Counted from the stretch's first letter, positions 34,853 to 44,000 are shown. The stretch: 64,000 bases of DNA from Clostridia bacterium (GCA_017626295.1 JAGAJB010000007.1:1-64000); one strand, 5' to 3'. Numbers and translations are program-made. Notes: generated from the sequence alone by a model not told the origin.

Positions 34853-36010
34853 ATGACTAAAAAAATTACAGGTAATGATTATTACAGAACGTATGCCGCG
34901 GTAGATCTTGATGTTATTGAACATAATCTTTCGGAACTTAAAAAGAAAATAAAACCCGGCGTTCTCTCCCTTGCCATAGTAAAAGCGGATGCTTACGGCC
35001 ACGGTGCAGTAGGCGTTGCAAAGTCCATACAGGATAAAGTTGATTATTTCGGTATTGCGGAGTTGGGCGAGGCTGTGGAACTTCGTGAGGCAGGGGTAGA
35101 AAAGCCTATTCTTGTGCTTTCCTATACATCCCCCTATCAGTATGAAACACTTATAAAAAACGAGTTAACACAGACGATTTTCAACTATGACGATGCGGTT
35201 GAGTTATCGAGGGCGGCAGTAAGACTTAATAAAATAGCGAGAGTTCACATTGCCGTTGATACGGGAATGTCGCGTATAGGCTTTTTCTGTAACGCTGAAA
35301 GCGTAGAAACCGTCAAGAGAATTAACGATTTACCCAATATTTATATTGAGGGTATTTTCAGCCACTATGCTTGTGCAGACTGTGTAGACCGTACCACTAC
35401 TGATAAACAAACCGCAGTTTTTAAGAACTTTATAAACGAACTTGAAAACAGGGGAATGTATATCCCTATAAAACACCTTTGTAACAGCGCAGGACTTTTG
35501 ACTGTTGATGACCAGTTTAATATGGTGCGTCTTGGCATAGTTCTTTACGGGCTTTATCCCGATGAGTGTGTTAAAGACGGCTCGGTGAACCTTAAACCTG
35601 CTATGAAGATAGTAAGCCACGTAGTTCACGTGAAAGAAGTTCCAAAAGGTAGCGGTGTAAGTTACGGCCACACATATTTTACCGATAAACCAACACGCAT
35701 TGCAACTGTGTGTATCGGTTACGCAGACGGTTACTCGAGAACACTTTCAAATAAAAGCAGGGTTATAATAAACGGCGAATATGCACCTGTTATAGGCAGA
35801 GTTTGTATGGATCAACTTATGGTTGACGTAACAGAACTTTCCGAAGTATCGGTAGGGGATGAAGTTGTTATCCTCGGTAATGACGGTGAAATTTCCATCA
35901 CCGCGGAAGAAATAGCAAATCTCACAAACACTATAAATTACGAAGTGGTTTGTCAGTTCCAGAAAAGGGTTACGATTCTTCACTATAAAAACGGCGAAAG
36001 AATCTATTGA
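34853..36010 (+). CDS. alr: Alanine racemase
   Basis: This 385-residue PLP enzyme makes D-alanine for peptidoglycan, and potentially for teichoic-acid D-alanylation. The PLP lysine is in AIVKADAYGHGAVGV (about 40-54), the substrate loop in DTGMSRIGF, and the second catalytic tyrosine region in GSGVSYGHTYF; CIGYADGYSR and VCMDQLMVDVT are typical. ATG 34853 follows GAGTGAT. The frame extends 27 codons upstream, through the promoter, which cannot be coding. Confidence 0.95.
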   Translation: MTKKITGNDYYRTYAAVDLDVIEHNLSELKKKIKPGVLSLAIVKADAYGHGAVGVAKSIQDKVDYFGIAELGEAVELREAGVEKPILVLSYTSPYQYETLIKNELTQTIFNYDDAVELSRAAVRLNKIARVHIAVDTGMSRIGFFCNAESVETVKRINDLPNIYIEGIFSHYACADCVDRTTTDKQTAVFKNFINELENRGMYIPIKHLCNSAGLLTVDDQFNMVRLGIVLYGLYPDECVKDGSVNLKPAMKIVSHVVHVKEVPKGSGVSYGHTYFTDKPTRIATVCIGYADGYSRTLSNKSRVIINGEYAPVIGRVCMDQLMVDVTELSEVSVGDEVVILGNDGEISITAEEIANLTNTINYEVVCQFQKRVTILHYKNGERIY

Positions 36011-36019
36011 GGTGATTTT

Positions 36020-36868
36020 TTGAAAAATCGGGAAATAAATATCCGTGACCCTTTTGTGCTTGTATATAATGATAAATATTATATGTACGGCACAAGGGCT
36101 GATAACTTCGGACAGAAAACAGGCGGCTTTGACGTCTATATAGGAACAGACCTTGAAAACTGGTCCGAGCCGAAAGCGGTTTTTAATTCCGAAAAGCACG
36201 GTATGAATACCTGGGTAAATTGGGCGCCCGAAGTACATTTTTACAACGGAGCCTTTTATTTACTTGCCACATTTACAAAGTCAAACGGCTTGAGAGGAAC
36301 ATATATCCTTAAAAGCGATACTCCCGACGGCGAGTTTGTACCTCATTCCGACGGTGCTGTTACACCTTGGGAGTGGGAGTGTCTTGACGGTACATTGCAT
36401 TTTGAAAAGGGCAAAATATACTGTGTATTTTGTCACGAGCATACACAAATTCTTGACGGTACTGTTTGCTACGTGGAATTAAGTTCCGACCTGACCCGCG
36501 CGGTAACAGAGCCGACGGAACTTTTTGCCGCAAGTTCATTCCTTAAATGTGAAGCAACCGAAAAAGCCCATTGTATTACGGACGGGCCTTTCTTATACCG
36601 CAAAAAAGACGGTAAACTTCTTATGATATGGTCAACCTGTGACGACGGCTACAAGCAATGTGTGGCACAGTCGGATAACGGCTCGGTGTGTGGCAAATGG
36701 TCACATCTTCCCACACTTTTTGATGATGACGGCGGTCACGGAATGATTTTCAAAGATTTAAAAGGAAATCTTAAACTTACGCTGCATTGTCCTAATATAA
36801 GTTTGCAGGAAAGACCTGTTTTCTTCGATATAGCGGAAACTGAAAATTCCTTGGAAATATTAAAATAA
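36020..36868 (+). CDS. Glycoside hydrolase family 43-like five-bladed propeller protein
   Basis: This 282-residue, probably cytoplasmic protein (no signal peptide) has GH43 blocks in order: NIRDPFVLVYNDKYYMYGT with the base aspartate (about residue 9), WAPEVHFYNGAFYL, WECLDGTLHF and TDGPFLYRKKDGKLLMIWS. GH43 enzymes cleave arabinofuranosyl or xylosyl bonds. Where many GH43 proteins have EGP for the acid, this one has DGP, a variant I associate with some subfamilies. It starts with TTG 9 bases after alr, behind GAGGTGAT. Substrate is unknown, and a role in envelope sugar turnover is a guess from its neighbours. Confidence 0.8.
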   Translation: MKNREINIRDPFVLVYNDKYYMYGTRADNFGQKTGGFDVYIGTDLENWSEPKAVFNSEKHGMNTWVNWAPEVHFYNGAFYLLATFTKSNGLRGTYILKSDTPDGEFVPHSDGAVTPWEWECLDGTLHFEKGKIYCVFCHEHTQILDGTVCYVELSSDLTRAVTEPTELFAASSFLKCEATEKAHCITDGPFLYRKKDGKLLMIWSTCDDGYKQCVAQSDNGSVCGKWSHLPTLFDDDGGHGMIFKDLKGNLKLTLHCPNISLQERPVFFDIAETENSLEILK

Positions 36869-36886
36869 TTTTGCGGAGGTATTGCC

Positions 36887-37732
36887 GTGAACAAAATTAA
36901 AGACTTTTTTATGAGTTACATAAATATTCTTATTCTTGATATAAAAGAACACTTGGAAAATGTACCTCAGATTTTCAAATTATCCATTGCCGACCTAAAA
37001 AAGACCTATACAGGCGCTGCTTTAGGTTGGGCTTGGGCGGTTATCAAGCCTGTTGTTACCATATTCGTTTATTGGTTTGCTATTGCTATCGGTCTGCGAC
37101 AGGGTGGCGATATTGAAGGCGTGCCGTACATTTTGTGGTTAATTTGCGGTATTATTTCCTGGTTTTATATGGGTGACTCCATAACAGGCGGTACGGACTG
37201 CATAAGGCGTTACAGTTACCTTATTACCAAAATGAAATACCCTGTAACTACCATTCCTACACACAACAACCTTTCAAGATTTTTTGTCCATATAATTATA
37301 ACGGTAATAGTTGTACTTATTTTCTGGATAGGCGGTTATCCACCTACCATTTACCTTTTACAACTTCCCGTTTATATGATACTTATGTTCCTTTTCTTTA
37401 ATGCGTGGTCGCTTTTTGCAGGTCTTGTATCCGCAATGAGCAAGGACTTTTCAAACCTTGTTAAGTCCTTTAATGTGTCAGTTTTCTGGCTTTCGGGTGT
37501 GCTCTGGAATATTGAAAACGTAAAAGATAACGAAATCGTTTACAGTATACTTATGTTGAATCCCGTAACTTTCATCTGCTACGGTTACAGAAACTGTTTT
37601 GTGAACCACGTTTGGTTCTTTGAACAACCTAAACGATTGTTGTATTTCCTTGGTTGGTATGCTCTTCTTGTATTCTTATCACTTTGGGCATATAAAAAAT
37701 TACGCAAAGAAATACCCGATGTACTTGCGTAA
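36887..37732 (+). CDS. tagG: Teichoic-acid/polysaccharide ABC exporter permease (TagG-like)
   Basis: This 281-residue ABC-2 permease has a cytoplasmic amphipathic N-terminus with LADLKKTYTGAALGWAW-like sequence (about 34-50) and six membrane segments between 52 and 275. Together with the next gene it forms the exporter that flips lipid-linked teichoic acid or another polymer. GTG start behind GGAGG. The synthesis genes it would serve lie 24-28 kb away in this window. Confidence 0.9.
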   Translation: MNKIKDFFMSYINILILDIKEHLENVPQIFKLSIADLKKTYTGAALGWAWAVIKPVVTIFVYWFAIAIGLRQGGDIEGVPYILWLICGIISWFYMGDSITGGTDCIRRYSYLITKMKYPVTTIPTHNNLSRFFVHIIITVIVVLIFWIGGYPPTIYLLQLPVYMILMFLFFNAWSLFAGLVSAMSKDFSNLVKSFNVSVFWLSGVLWNIENVKDNEIVYSILMLNPVTFICYGYRNCFVNHVWFFEQPKRLLYFLGWYALLVFLSLWAYKKLRKEIPDVLA

Positions 37733-37749
37733 ATGAAAGGATAATAGTA

Positions 37750-38487
37750 ATGAAAGATACAGTAATCAGTTTTGATAATGTCAGCAAGACTTATAAACTA
37801 TATTCAAGCACAAGAAAGCGTTTGTTAGGCGTCTTTATTAAGAAAATCCCTTATAAAAAGAAAAAGGCAGTAGATAACGTAAGTTTTGAAATTCAGCGTG
37901 GTGATTCCGTTGCCCTTTTCGGTAAAAACGGTGCGGGTAAATCAACCGTTCTTAAAATGATTACGGGCGTTGCATTCCCCACAGAAGGCACAATAACCGT
38001 AAACGGCAGAGTTAGTGCTCTTCTTGAACTTACAAGCGGTTTTGATATGGAGTTTACAGGAAGAGAGAACATTTACCTTAAAGGTCACATTCTCGGCTTA
38101 AAAGACGACGAAATAAAGGCCCTTGAAGATACTATTGTTGAGTTCTCGGAACTTAACGATTATATCGACCAGCCTGTAAGAACTTATTCAAGCGGTATGA
38201 AGGCGCGTTTGGGCTTTGCAATAAACGTTAACATAAAACCCGAAATACTTATCGTTGACGAGGCGTTAAGCGTTGGTGACGCCGCATTCAGAGTTAAATG
38301 CCAGAAGAAGATAAATGAAGTTATCCATAAAGATAATGTTACTTTGCTTTTCGTTACACATCAGACCGCCGTTGCGGAAGAGTTCTGCACAAGGGGTATC
38401 GTAATGAAAAACGGACAGAAAGTCTTTGACGGCGAAGTTCACGAGGCTTCCGAGTTTTATAAAAAAATGTACACAATTAAGAAATAA
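37750..38487 (+). CDS. tagH: Teichoic-acid/polysaccharide ABC exporter ATPase (TagH-like)
   Basis: This 245-residue ATPase has Walker A LFGKNGAGKSTVLK (about 54-67), Q-loop region, the ABC signature YSSGMKARLGFAI (about 140-152), Walker B PEILIVDEALSVGD and the switch histidine in FVTHQ. It lacks the long C-terminal extracellular or sugar-binding domain of Bacillus TagH and Wzt proteins, so it is the short form. It follows tagG by 17 bases and ends the operon at a terminator. Confidence 0.92.
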   Translation: MKDTVISFDNVSKTYKLYSSTRKRLLGVFIKKIPYKKKKAVDNVSFEIQRGDSVALFGKNGAGKSTVLKMITGVAFPTEGTITVNGRVSALLELTSGFDMEFTGRENIYLKGHILGLKDDEIKALEDTIVEFSELNDYIDQPVRTYSSGMKARLGFAINVNIKPEILIVDEALSVGDAAFRVKCQKKINEVIHKDNVTLLFVTHQTAVAEEFCTRGIVMKNGQKVFDGEVHEASEFYKKMYTIKK

Positions 38488-38490
38488 AAT

Positions 38491-38530
38491 AAGAGCGTTT
38501 ACCAAAAGGCAAACGCTCTTAATATTTTTT
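38491..38530 (+). terminator. Terminator of the alr-tagGH operon
   Basis: AAGAGCGTTT and AAACGCTCTT form a 10-bp stem, extended by CC/GG around AAAA, followed by TATTTTTTT. Confidence 0.88.
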
Positions 38531-38534
38531 TGTT

Positions 38535-39437
38535 TTATTTTACAACAACATCAGCATAAACAGGGTAGTGGTCGGAAACAAATCTGCCGTCAATACCTTC
38601 AGTAACAACTCTGTAAGAAACTGCGCTGAATTTATCGTTAATCATTACGTAGTCAATAACGTCGTCTTTATGTTTATTGGGTTTTGTATCGTGATACGTG
38701 CAGTAATTCATTGTATCGGGTGCTGCAAATTTTGTATCATAAAGAACACCTGAATTCACAAACTGATTATAGTTTTCACTATCCTGTTTAACGTTCATAT
38801 CTGCGGTGAAAACAACAGGAATATCTGTAAATTCTTTTGCTTTTTCAACAATCATATCAACGCTGTTCTTTCTTGCGGTGATACCGATGTGGTCAAAGTG
38901 TGTGTTGATATGAACGTACTTTTCGCCGGTTTCTTTATTCTGAAGAACTGCCCAAGTGCAAACTCTGTTGCAAGCGGCATCCCAACCGCGAGAGGGCTTT
39001 TCGGGAGTTTCGGAAAGCCAGAACGTTCCGCTTTCAACTGCGGTGTATTTATCTTTCAAATAGAAAATAGATGAATATTCACCTTTGTTGTCACCGTCGT
39101 CACGGCCAACACCTACGTACGCATATTTATCGCCGACAGTTTCCTTAAGTGTAGCCATCCATTCGGGAGTTGCCTCCTGAACACCGATAGAATCTGCTTC
39201 ACTGTCTAACATTGTCTGTGAAACAATACCTATACGGTCCTCCCAGGAATCTGTTCCCACATTGGTACAACGAATATTAAATGACATTACTCGCATAACG
39301 CTTTCCTCCTTGACTTCAAAACCTTGTATAACCTGTTTATCTGCAGGCTTATTTTGGATAATTCCGAAAATAGATGAAATCATAGTTAAAAAAGCCATAA
39401 GCATTGCACCTAAACCGGAAATAAGTGAACCTGACAT
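38535..39437 (-). CDS. Membrane-anchored endonuclease/exonuclease/phosphatase family protein
   Basis: This 300-residue protein has an N-terminal membrane segment (8-27) and an EEP domain with MSFNIRCTN, IGVQEATPEWM (metal glutamate), NTHFDHIG, FTADMNVK and the final SDHYPVYADV (catalytic Asp-His pair). All active-site residues are in place. The family ranges from nucleases to phosphoinositide and sphingomyelin phosphatases. An extracytoplasmic phosphodiesterase is most likely given the anchor. GAAGGTGATG precedes the ATG. Confidence 0.86.
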   Translation of the reverse strand: MSGSLISGLGAMLMAFLTMISSIFGIIQNKPADKQVIQGFEVKEESVMRVMSFNIRCTNVGTDSWEDRIGIVSQTMLDSEADSIGVQEATPEWMATLKETVGDKYAYVGVGRDDGDNKGEYSSIFYLKDKYTAVESGTFWLSETPEKPSRGWDAACNRVCTWAVLQNKETGEKYVHINTHFDHIGITARKNSVDMIVEKAKEFTDIPVVFTADMNVKQDSENYNQFVNSGVLYDTKFAAPDTMNYCTYHDTKPNKHKDDVIDYVMINDKFSAVSYRVVTEGIDGRFVSDHYPVYADVVVK

Positions 39438-39467
39438 TTACATCACCTTCCATATTTTGTTAAATAT

Positions 39468-39495
39468 ATAATACCACAATCAGATAAATAGTCAA
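39468..39495 (-). promoter_or_regulatory. Promoter of the EEP-family gene
   Basis: On the minus strand TTGACT (39495-39490) and TATTAT (39473-39468) are 16 bases apart, 31 bases before the start. Confidence 0.5.
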
Positions 39496-39504
39496 TAAAA
39501 AACA

Positions 39505-39536
39505 AATAAAAAACCGACGGATTTCCGTCGGTTTTT
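39505..39536 (-). terminator. Terminator of the P-type ATPase gene
   Basis: AAAACCGACGG and CCGTCGGTTTT pair around a 4-base loop, and the minus strand continues TTTTTTATTTG. Confidence 0.88.
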
Positions 39537-39544
39537 GTGTTTTA

Positions 39545-42232
39545 TCAGTCGTGATTTTTTCCGAACTTTCTCTGGAAGAATTTAACGATTTCAACAATGG
39601 GGATAATAAGGAATGCAAGACCGAGTGAAATGAAGTATGCGTTCCAGGGAAGGGGTTCAAAGTGGAAGATGTTTGCAATGGGTTCAACCTGTACAACGAG
39701 TGTTGTAAGTGCGAATGAAGCGATCATAGCAATGTAAAGAACGGGGTTCTGATGACCCTTTAATACCATACCAACTGAAGAACTGCGCTGTGAACGCATA
39801 TTGAAGGAGTGGAAGATTTCGCACATTGCCATTGTGAAGAAAGCCATTGTCATACCTTCTGTGCTGTCGGGAATGTTTCTCCAGATAAGGTGACCTGTTT
39901 CGAGGAATTCACCGATGTAGAAAGCAGTAACTGTAAGAATACTTACGAGAATACCCTGGTATGCACAGTCAATACCGAGACCGCCTGCGAAAATACCGTC
40001 ATTTTTGTTACGGGGTTTACGCTTCATAATGTTTGCTTCGGGCTTTTCAAGACCGAGAGCAAGGGCGGGGATACTGTCTGTAACAAGGTTAATAAAGAGA
40101 AGGTGAGAGGGTTTGAGAATTGTGAAACTCATAATTGTTGCGAAGAAAATTGAAATAACTTCGGAAAGGTTAGAGCCGAGAAGGAACTGAATAGCCTTAC
40201 GGATGTTATCGTAAATTCTTCTGCCTTCGCCGACTGCTGAAACGATGGTAGCGAAGTTATCGTCTGTAAGAACCATATCGGCAACGTTCTTTGTAACGTC
40301 TGTACCTGTGATACCCATACCGACACCGATGTCTGCACTCTTAATTGAGGGAGCATCGTTAACACCGTCGCCTGTCATAGCGGTAACGTAGCCTTTGCTC
40401 TTCCATGCGTTAACAATTCTTGTTTTGTGTTCGGGCTGAACACGAGCGTAAACGAATACGTTTTCAACGATTTTTTCAAATTCTTCGTCGGAATATTTAT
40501 CAATATCTGCACCCATCATAGCCTGTGAGTCATCGGAAAGAATACCGAGTTCACGGGCGATAGCCTTAGCGGTGTTGATGTGGTCACCTGTAATCATAAT
40601 AGGTGTGATACCTGCGCTGCGGCATTCAACGATAGCATCTTTAACTTCGGGACGAACGGGGTCAATCATACCTGTAAGACCGATGAAAATCATATCGTAT
40701 TCAAGTGAAGCAGAGTCGTAAACTTCGGGAGCAGTGTCATATTCTTTGAAAGCAACTGCGAATACACGAAGAGCTTTATTACCCATTCTTGTATTTTCTT
40801 CAGCAGCCTTTTTAAGAATATCGTCGTTCATATCAACAACCTGACCGCCAACGAGAGCCTTTGTACATTTCTTGAGGATTTCGTCGGGAGCGCCTTTAGT
40901 GTACTGAACGAATTTACCGTCAACTGAGTGAACTGTTGACATCATCTTTCTGCCGGAGTCAAAGGGAACTTCGCCTGCTCTGGGGTTAGCATCAACGAGG
41001 TCAGCCTTTTTAAGACCGAGTGTTGCAGCGTAGTTAATAAGAGCAACTTCGTCGGGTTCGCCTGTGCTTTTGCCGTCTTCTTCAACTTCCGCGTTGGTGC
41101 AAAGTGCCATTGCAGTAGCAAGAACTTTTTCGTCCTCAGCGTAATGGTCAACAACTGTCATTACGTTCTGTGTAAGTGTACCTGTTTTATCGGAACAGAT
41201 AATCTGTGTACAACCGAGTGTTTCAACAGCGGTCATTTTACGGATGATAGCATTCTTTTTAGACATATTTGTAACGCCTATGGAAAGAACGATCGTCATA
41301 ACCGCAACAAGACCTTCAGGGATAGCCGCAACAGCGAGAGCGATAGCGGTAATGAAGGAGTCGAGTGCTACGTGGTAGAATTCACCTGTACCGCCCGTAA
41401 TGAAGTGCATTGCAATGTTGTAACCGAAAATAACGATACAAACAGCAATAACGAGTTTTGTAAGGATTTTTGAAAGTTGTTCAAGTTTGATTTCAAGGGG
41501 AGTTTTATTCTCTTCTGCAGTTGAAATAGCAGTGGCGATTTTACCCATTTCTGTATCCATACCTGTTGCAACAACAACTGCTTTACCACGGCCGTAAACA
41601 AGTGTTGAACCCATATATGCCATATTCTTACGGTCACCGAGAGGAACTTCGTCGGCATCTTTACCCATAAGTGCATTAACGAGTTTTGTAACAGGAACAG
41701 ATTCACCTGTAAGTGCTGCCTCTTCGATTTTCATACTTGCGCATTCAAAAATACGGCAGTCAGCGGGGATAGCGTCACCTGCATCAAGAAGAATAACGTC
41801 ACCTACAACAAGGTCTTCACTCTTGATGGATTCAACTTTACCGTCACGAAGAGTTTTTGTTGTTGCTGCAGCCATTTTCTGCAATGCTTCAACGGCTTTT
41901 TCGGCTTTGTTTTCCTGAATAACACCGAGAATAGCGTTAATTAAAACAACAACGAGAATGATTATGGAGTCTGTGGGGGGGACAAATCCGCCTGCTTCGA
42001 TCATTTCGGTAGCGGCTGAAATAACAGCGGCAACGAGAAGGATGATGATCATAGGATCTTTCATCTGGTCGAAGAATTTTTTGAGAGTAGAATCTTTTTT
42101 AGCCTCTGCAAGTTTGTTTTTGCCGTTCTTTTCAAGTCTTGCGGCGGCTTCCGCAGATGTAAGACCGAGTTCGGTAGAATCAACTTCTTTGAATACGGCT
42201 TCTGCGGGCTCGAGATAGTGCTTCATTTGCAT
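39545..42232 (-). CDS. P-type cation ATPase (Ca2+-ATPase type, probable Mn2+/Ca2+ exporter)
   Basis: This 895-residue P2A-type ATPase has the A-domain TGES (175-178), phosphorylated aspartate 348 in CSDKTGTLTQN, TGDHINTAKAIA and MTGDGVNDAPSIK. Ion ligands like SERCA are visible: glutamate 306 in VAAIPEGL (M4), NLSEV in M5, and NLVTDSIP in M6. The M8 glutamate of SERCA site I is replaced (TMAMCE where SERCA has TIEMCN), as in one-site bacterial pumps. A Mn2+-type riboswitch in its leader argues for manganese export, as with related pumps in lactococci and pneumococci. The pump class is seen; the ion is inferred. Confidence 0.92.
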   Translation of the reverse strand: MQMKHYLEPAEAVFKEVDSTELGLTSAEAAARLEKNGKNKLAEAKKDSTLKKFFDQMKDPMIIILLVAAVISAATEMIEAGGFVPPTDSIIILVVVLINAILGVIQENKAEKAVEALQKMAAATTKTLRDGKVESIKSEDLVVGDVILLDAGDAIPADCRIFECASMKIEEAALTGESVPVTKLVNALMGKDADEVPLGDRKNMAYMGSTLVYGRGKAVVVATGMDTEMGKIATAISTAEENKTPLEIKLEQLSKILTKLVIAVCIVIFGYNIAMHFITGGTGEFYHVALDSFITAIALAVAAIPEGLVAVMTIVLSIGVTNMSKKNAIIRKMTAVETLGCTQIICSDKTGTLTQNVMTVVDHYAEDEKVLATAMALCTNAEVEEDGKSTGEPDEVALINYAATLGLKKADLVDANPRAGEVPFDSGRKMMSTVHSVDGKFVQYTKGAPDEILKKCTKALVGGQVVDMNDDILKKAAEENTRMGNKALRVFAVAFKEYDTAPEVYDSASLEYDMIFIGLTGMIDPVRPEVKDAIVECRSAGITPIMITGDHINTAKAIARELGILSDDSQAMMGADIDKYSDEEFEKIVENVFVYARVQPEHKTRIVNAWKSKGYVTAMTGDGVNDAPSIKSADIGVGMGITGTDVTKNVADMVLTDDNFATIVSAVGEGRRIYDNIRKAIQFLLGSNLSEVISIFFATIMSFTILKPSHLLFINLVTDSIPALALGLEKPEANIMKRKPRNKNDGIFAGGLGIDCAYQGILVSILTVTAFYIGEFLETGHLIWRNIPDSTEGMTMAFFTMAMCEIFHSFNMRSQRSSSVGMVLKGHQNPVLYIAMIASFALTTLVVQVEPIANIFHFEPLPWNAYFISLGLAFLIIPIVEIVKFFQRKFGKNHD

Positions 42233-42261
42233 CCATTTCCTTTCTTTTTCAAAGAGAATAA

Positions 42262-42298
42262 AATAAAAAGACCTTTACCGTTGAGTGCGGTAAAAGTC
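42262..42298 (-). terminator. Riboswitch-controlled terminator in the ATPase leader
   Basis: On the minus strand GACTTTTACCG (42298-42288) and CGGTAAAGGTC (42280-42270) form an 11-bp stem followed by TTTTTATTTTATT. The first arm is also the 3' strand of the riboswitch P1 helix, so the two structures exclude each other. Confidence 0.9.
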
Positions 42299-42380
42299 TC
42301 ACTCTTTAAGGTATCAGCGGGCTGTTGCCGTGACTGTCGCATGATACCGCACCGCTAGGTACGAGTTACTCCCTTTTATT
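42290..42380 (-). ncRNA. yybP-ykoY manganese riboswitch
   Basis: The minus strand shows the family hallmarks in order: AAAAGGGAGTAACTC at the 5' end, a variable stem, GCTGATACC (ligand loop), and GTGAGACTTTT closing P1 against AAAAG. Established members bind Mn2+ and switch expression on by keeping P1 closed and the terminator open. This layout has the same ON-switch geometry. The predicted start of transcription is almost exactly the first base of the aptamer. The ATPase start is about 55 bases past the terminator stem. Confidence 0.93.
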
Positions 42381-42386
42381 GATACA

Positions 42387-42415
42387 ATTATATTATATCT
42401 TTTTATTTTTGTAAA
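42387..42415 (-). promoter_or_regulatory. Promoter of the riboswitch-ATPase transcript
   Basis: On the minus strand TTTACA (42415-42410) and TATAAT (42392-42387) are 17 bases apart. A second overlapping TATAAT lies at 42397-42392 but with a spacer of 12. Confidence 0.68.
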
Positions 42416-42481
42416 TAGTTTTTCACATTTTTTAACAAATCATACGTATTGCACTAACTGATTTTAAAAAATACAACCGCA

Positions 42482-43057
42482 TTACTGCGGCTGTAAAATC
42501 AAAGGTTGAATTTGTGTTCCTTTTAGTGCTGAATCCAATGTATCGGGAATGAGCGAAAAATCTGCAACCATGGAGTTCGGTTTGCCTGCGTAACTGTCTT
42601 GTCGGTACGGTACGAAGTAAACGTTTTTGTAGTTTAACAAAGCACCTATATTCTTAGCGGCATTTGCCAAAGCATCGTTTGTGGACGGTGCAATGATAAG
42701 GGGTCGGGCGTTTCTTAAATGTGCCTTTGCCGCAAGTGTTACGGAAGTATCCGTTACGCCGCAGGCAAGTTTTGCCAAAGTGTTTCCGGTACAAGGGGCA
42801 ATGATTAACGCGTCAAGCAGTTTTTTGGGACCGATGGGTTCTGCCTTGGTAATGGTGTGGATTATATCATTTCCCGTGATTTCTTTGAAACGCGCTCTCC
42901 AATAGACCGCATCGCCGAATCGGGTATCAAGGGTGTATGAATTTTCGGACATTATGGGAATTATATTATAATCAAGTTTTTTAAGTCTCTCAATTTCGCT
43001 GAATACAGTTTTAAACGTACAAAAGGAACCGCATATTGCGAAGCCTATTGTTTTCAA
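42482..43057 (-). CDS. dpaB: Dipicolinate synthase subunit B
   Basis: This 191-residue flavoprotein-like subunit is recognised by ICGSFCTFKTVFSEIERLK, MSENSYTLDTRFGDA, and IAPCTGNTLAKLACGVTDT. With DpaA it makes dipicolinic acid from dihydrodipicolinate in the mother cell, for the spore core. Many Clostridia lack it and use EtfA instead, so its presence is informative. It overlaps the end of dpaA by 4 bases. Confidence 0.95.
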   Translation of the reverse strand: MKTIGFAICGSFCTFKTVFSEIERLKKLDYNIIPIMSENSYTLDTRFGDAVYWRARFKEITGNDIIHTITKAEPIGPKKLLDALIIAPCTGNTLAKLACGVTDTSVTLAAKAHLRNARPLIIAPSTNDALANAAKNIGALLNYKNVYFVPYRQDSYAGKPNSMVADFSLIPDTLDSALKGTQIQPLILQPQ

Positions 43058-43914
43058 TCTGTGTACCCCCTCGCTCTTATTATGGGAAGAATTGAGCGAC
43101 CGATTATTTCACCGGCTGATTTGGGTGCTACTTTACCCGGTAACGAACTTGCTTTTACCACTGTCATTGCCCGTTCTTTTGCCGCCTGAAAATCAATTCC
43201 GAAAGGTGCGGAAGCAATCTCCACAAGTACACAGTCGGCGTTGAGTTTATCGAGTACAGAGACACTTATAACCTTTGTGGGAACGGTGTTTATTAAAACG
43301 TCAAACGTATGGTTTTCGGATTCAAGTGTACTGAAAGGTTTGTGTTTTACGGATTTTGTAAATGCATCTGCAAAGTCATATTCTTTTCGTGCAAAAACAG
43401 TAACATCGGCACCCAGGGCTTTAAGTGTACCTGCTAAAACTTTGCCAACCTTTCCGTAACCTGTAACAGCGCATTTCATACCGTGAATAGTCACGGGAAG
43501 TTCTTCGATAAGAACTTTTAATACACCCTCAGCCGTTGGAACTGCATTATAAACCGCAAGTTCGTCAAGAAGAAAATAGTCGCAGTAGGGGACGCCCCTT
43601 GCATCAAGTTCTTCACAAAAACTTTTTGGCAACTGTCCGCCGAAAAACATTTTTTCGGGTGTCGCCAAAGCGTAAATATCGGCTAATAATACCGTTTCGT
43701 CAAAAAGGGGGGCGTTAAGGGTCAGTCTGTCGCGGGTAAGGGGTAAAGGCAATATTATGAAAGCGGCTTCGTTTATTGCATCCGTTAAATTTTCGTAACA
43801 GTCTGTCTGACTGAATGCATAGTAACATACCCCGAAATGTTGCTTTTCAAGATATTCACCCAAGTATAACGAACGGTTGTCGCCGCCTAAAATTAAAAAT
43901 AATTTATCTTTCAT
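43054..43914 (-). CDS. dpaA: Dipicolinate synthase subunit A
   Basis: This 286-residue subunit has the N-terminal domain LFLILGGDNRSLYLGEYL and a dinucleotide-binding fold AVTGYGKVGKVLAGTLKALG (about 150-169) typical of SpoVFA. Residues LPGKVAPKSAGEIIG near the C-terminus are conserved in the family. It is expected to be under sigma-K in the mother cell; I could not define such a promoter upstream. No gene lies between it and the terminator at 44001. Confidence 0.95.
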   Translation of the reverse strand: MKDKLFLILGGDNRSLYLGEYLEKQHFGVCYYAFSQTDCYENLTDAINEAAFIILPLPLTRDRLTLNAPLFDETVLLADIYALATPEKMFFGGQLPKSFCEELDARGVPYCDYFLLDELAVYNAVPTAEGVLKVLIEELPVTIHGMKCAVTGYGKVGKVLAGTLKALGADVTVFARKEYDFADAFTKSVKHKPFSTLESENHTFDVLINTVPTKVISVSVLDKLNADCVLVEIASAPFGIDFQAAKERAMTVVKASSLPGKVAPKSAGEIIGRSILPIIRARGYTD

Positions 43915-44000
43915 CGGAATAATCAGTCCTCTCGGTATATCATATTCCGTATGTTGTAAAGGGTGAGAAAAAATGCATTTTGCATTTTTAATTTTGCATT

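Noticed and set aside
43960-44000. Repeated TGCATTTT stretches between dpaA and the SPFH terminator
   Set aside because: Short, AT-rich and with irregular spacing; I could not tie it to a promoter or a repeat family.
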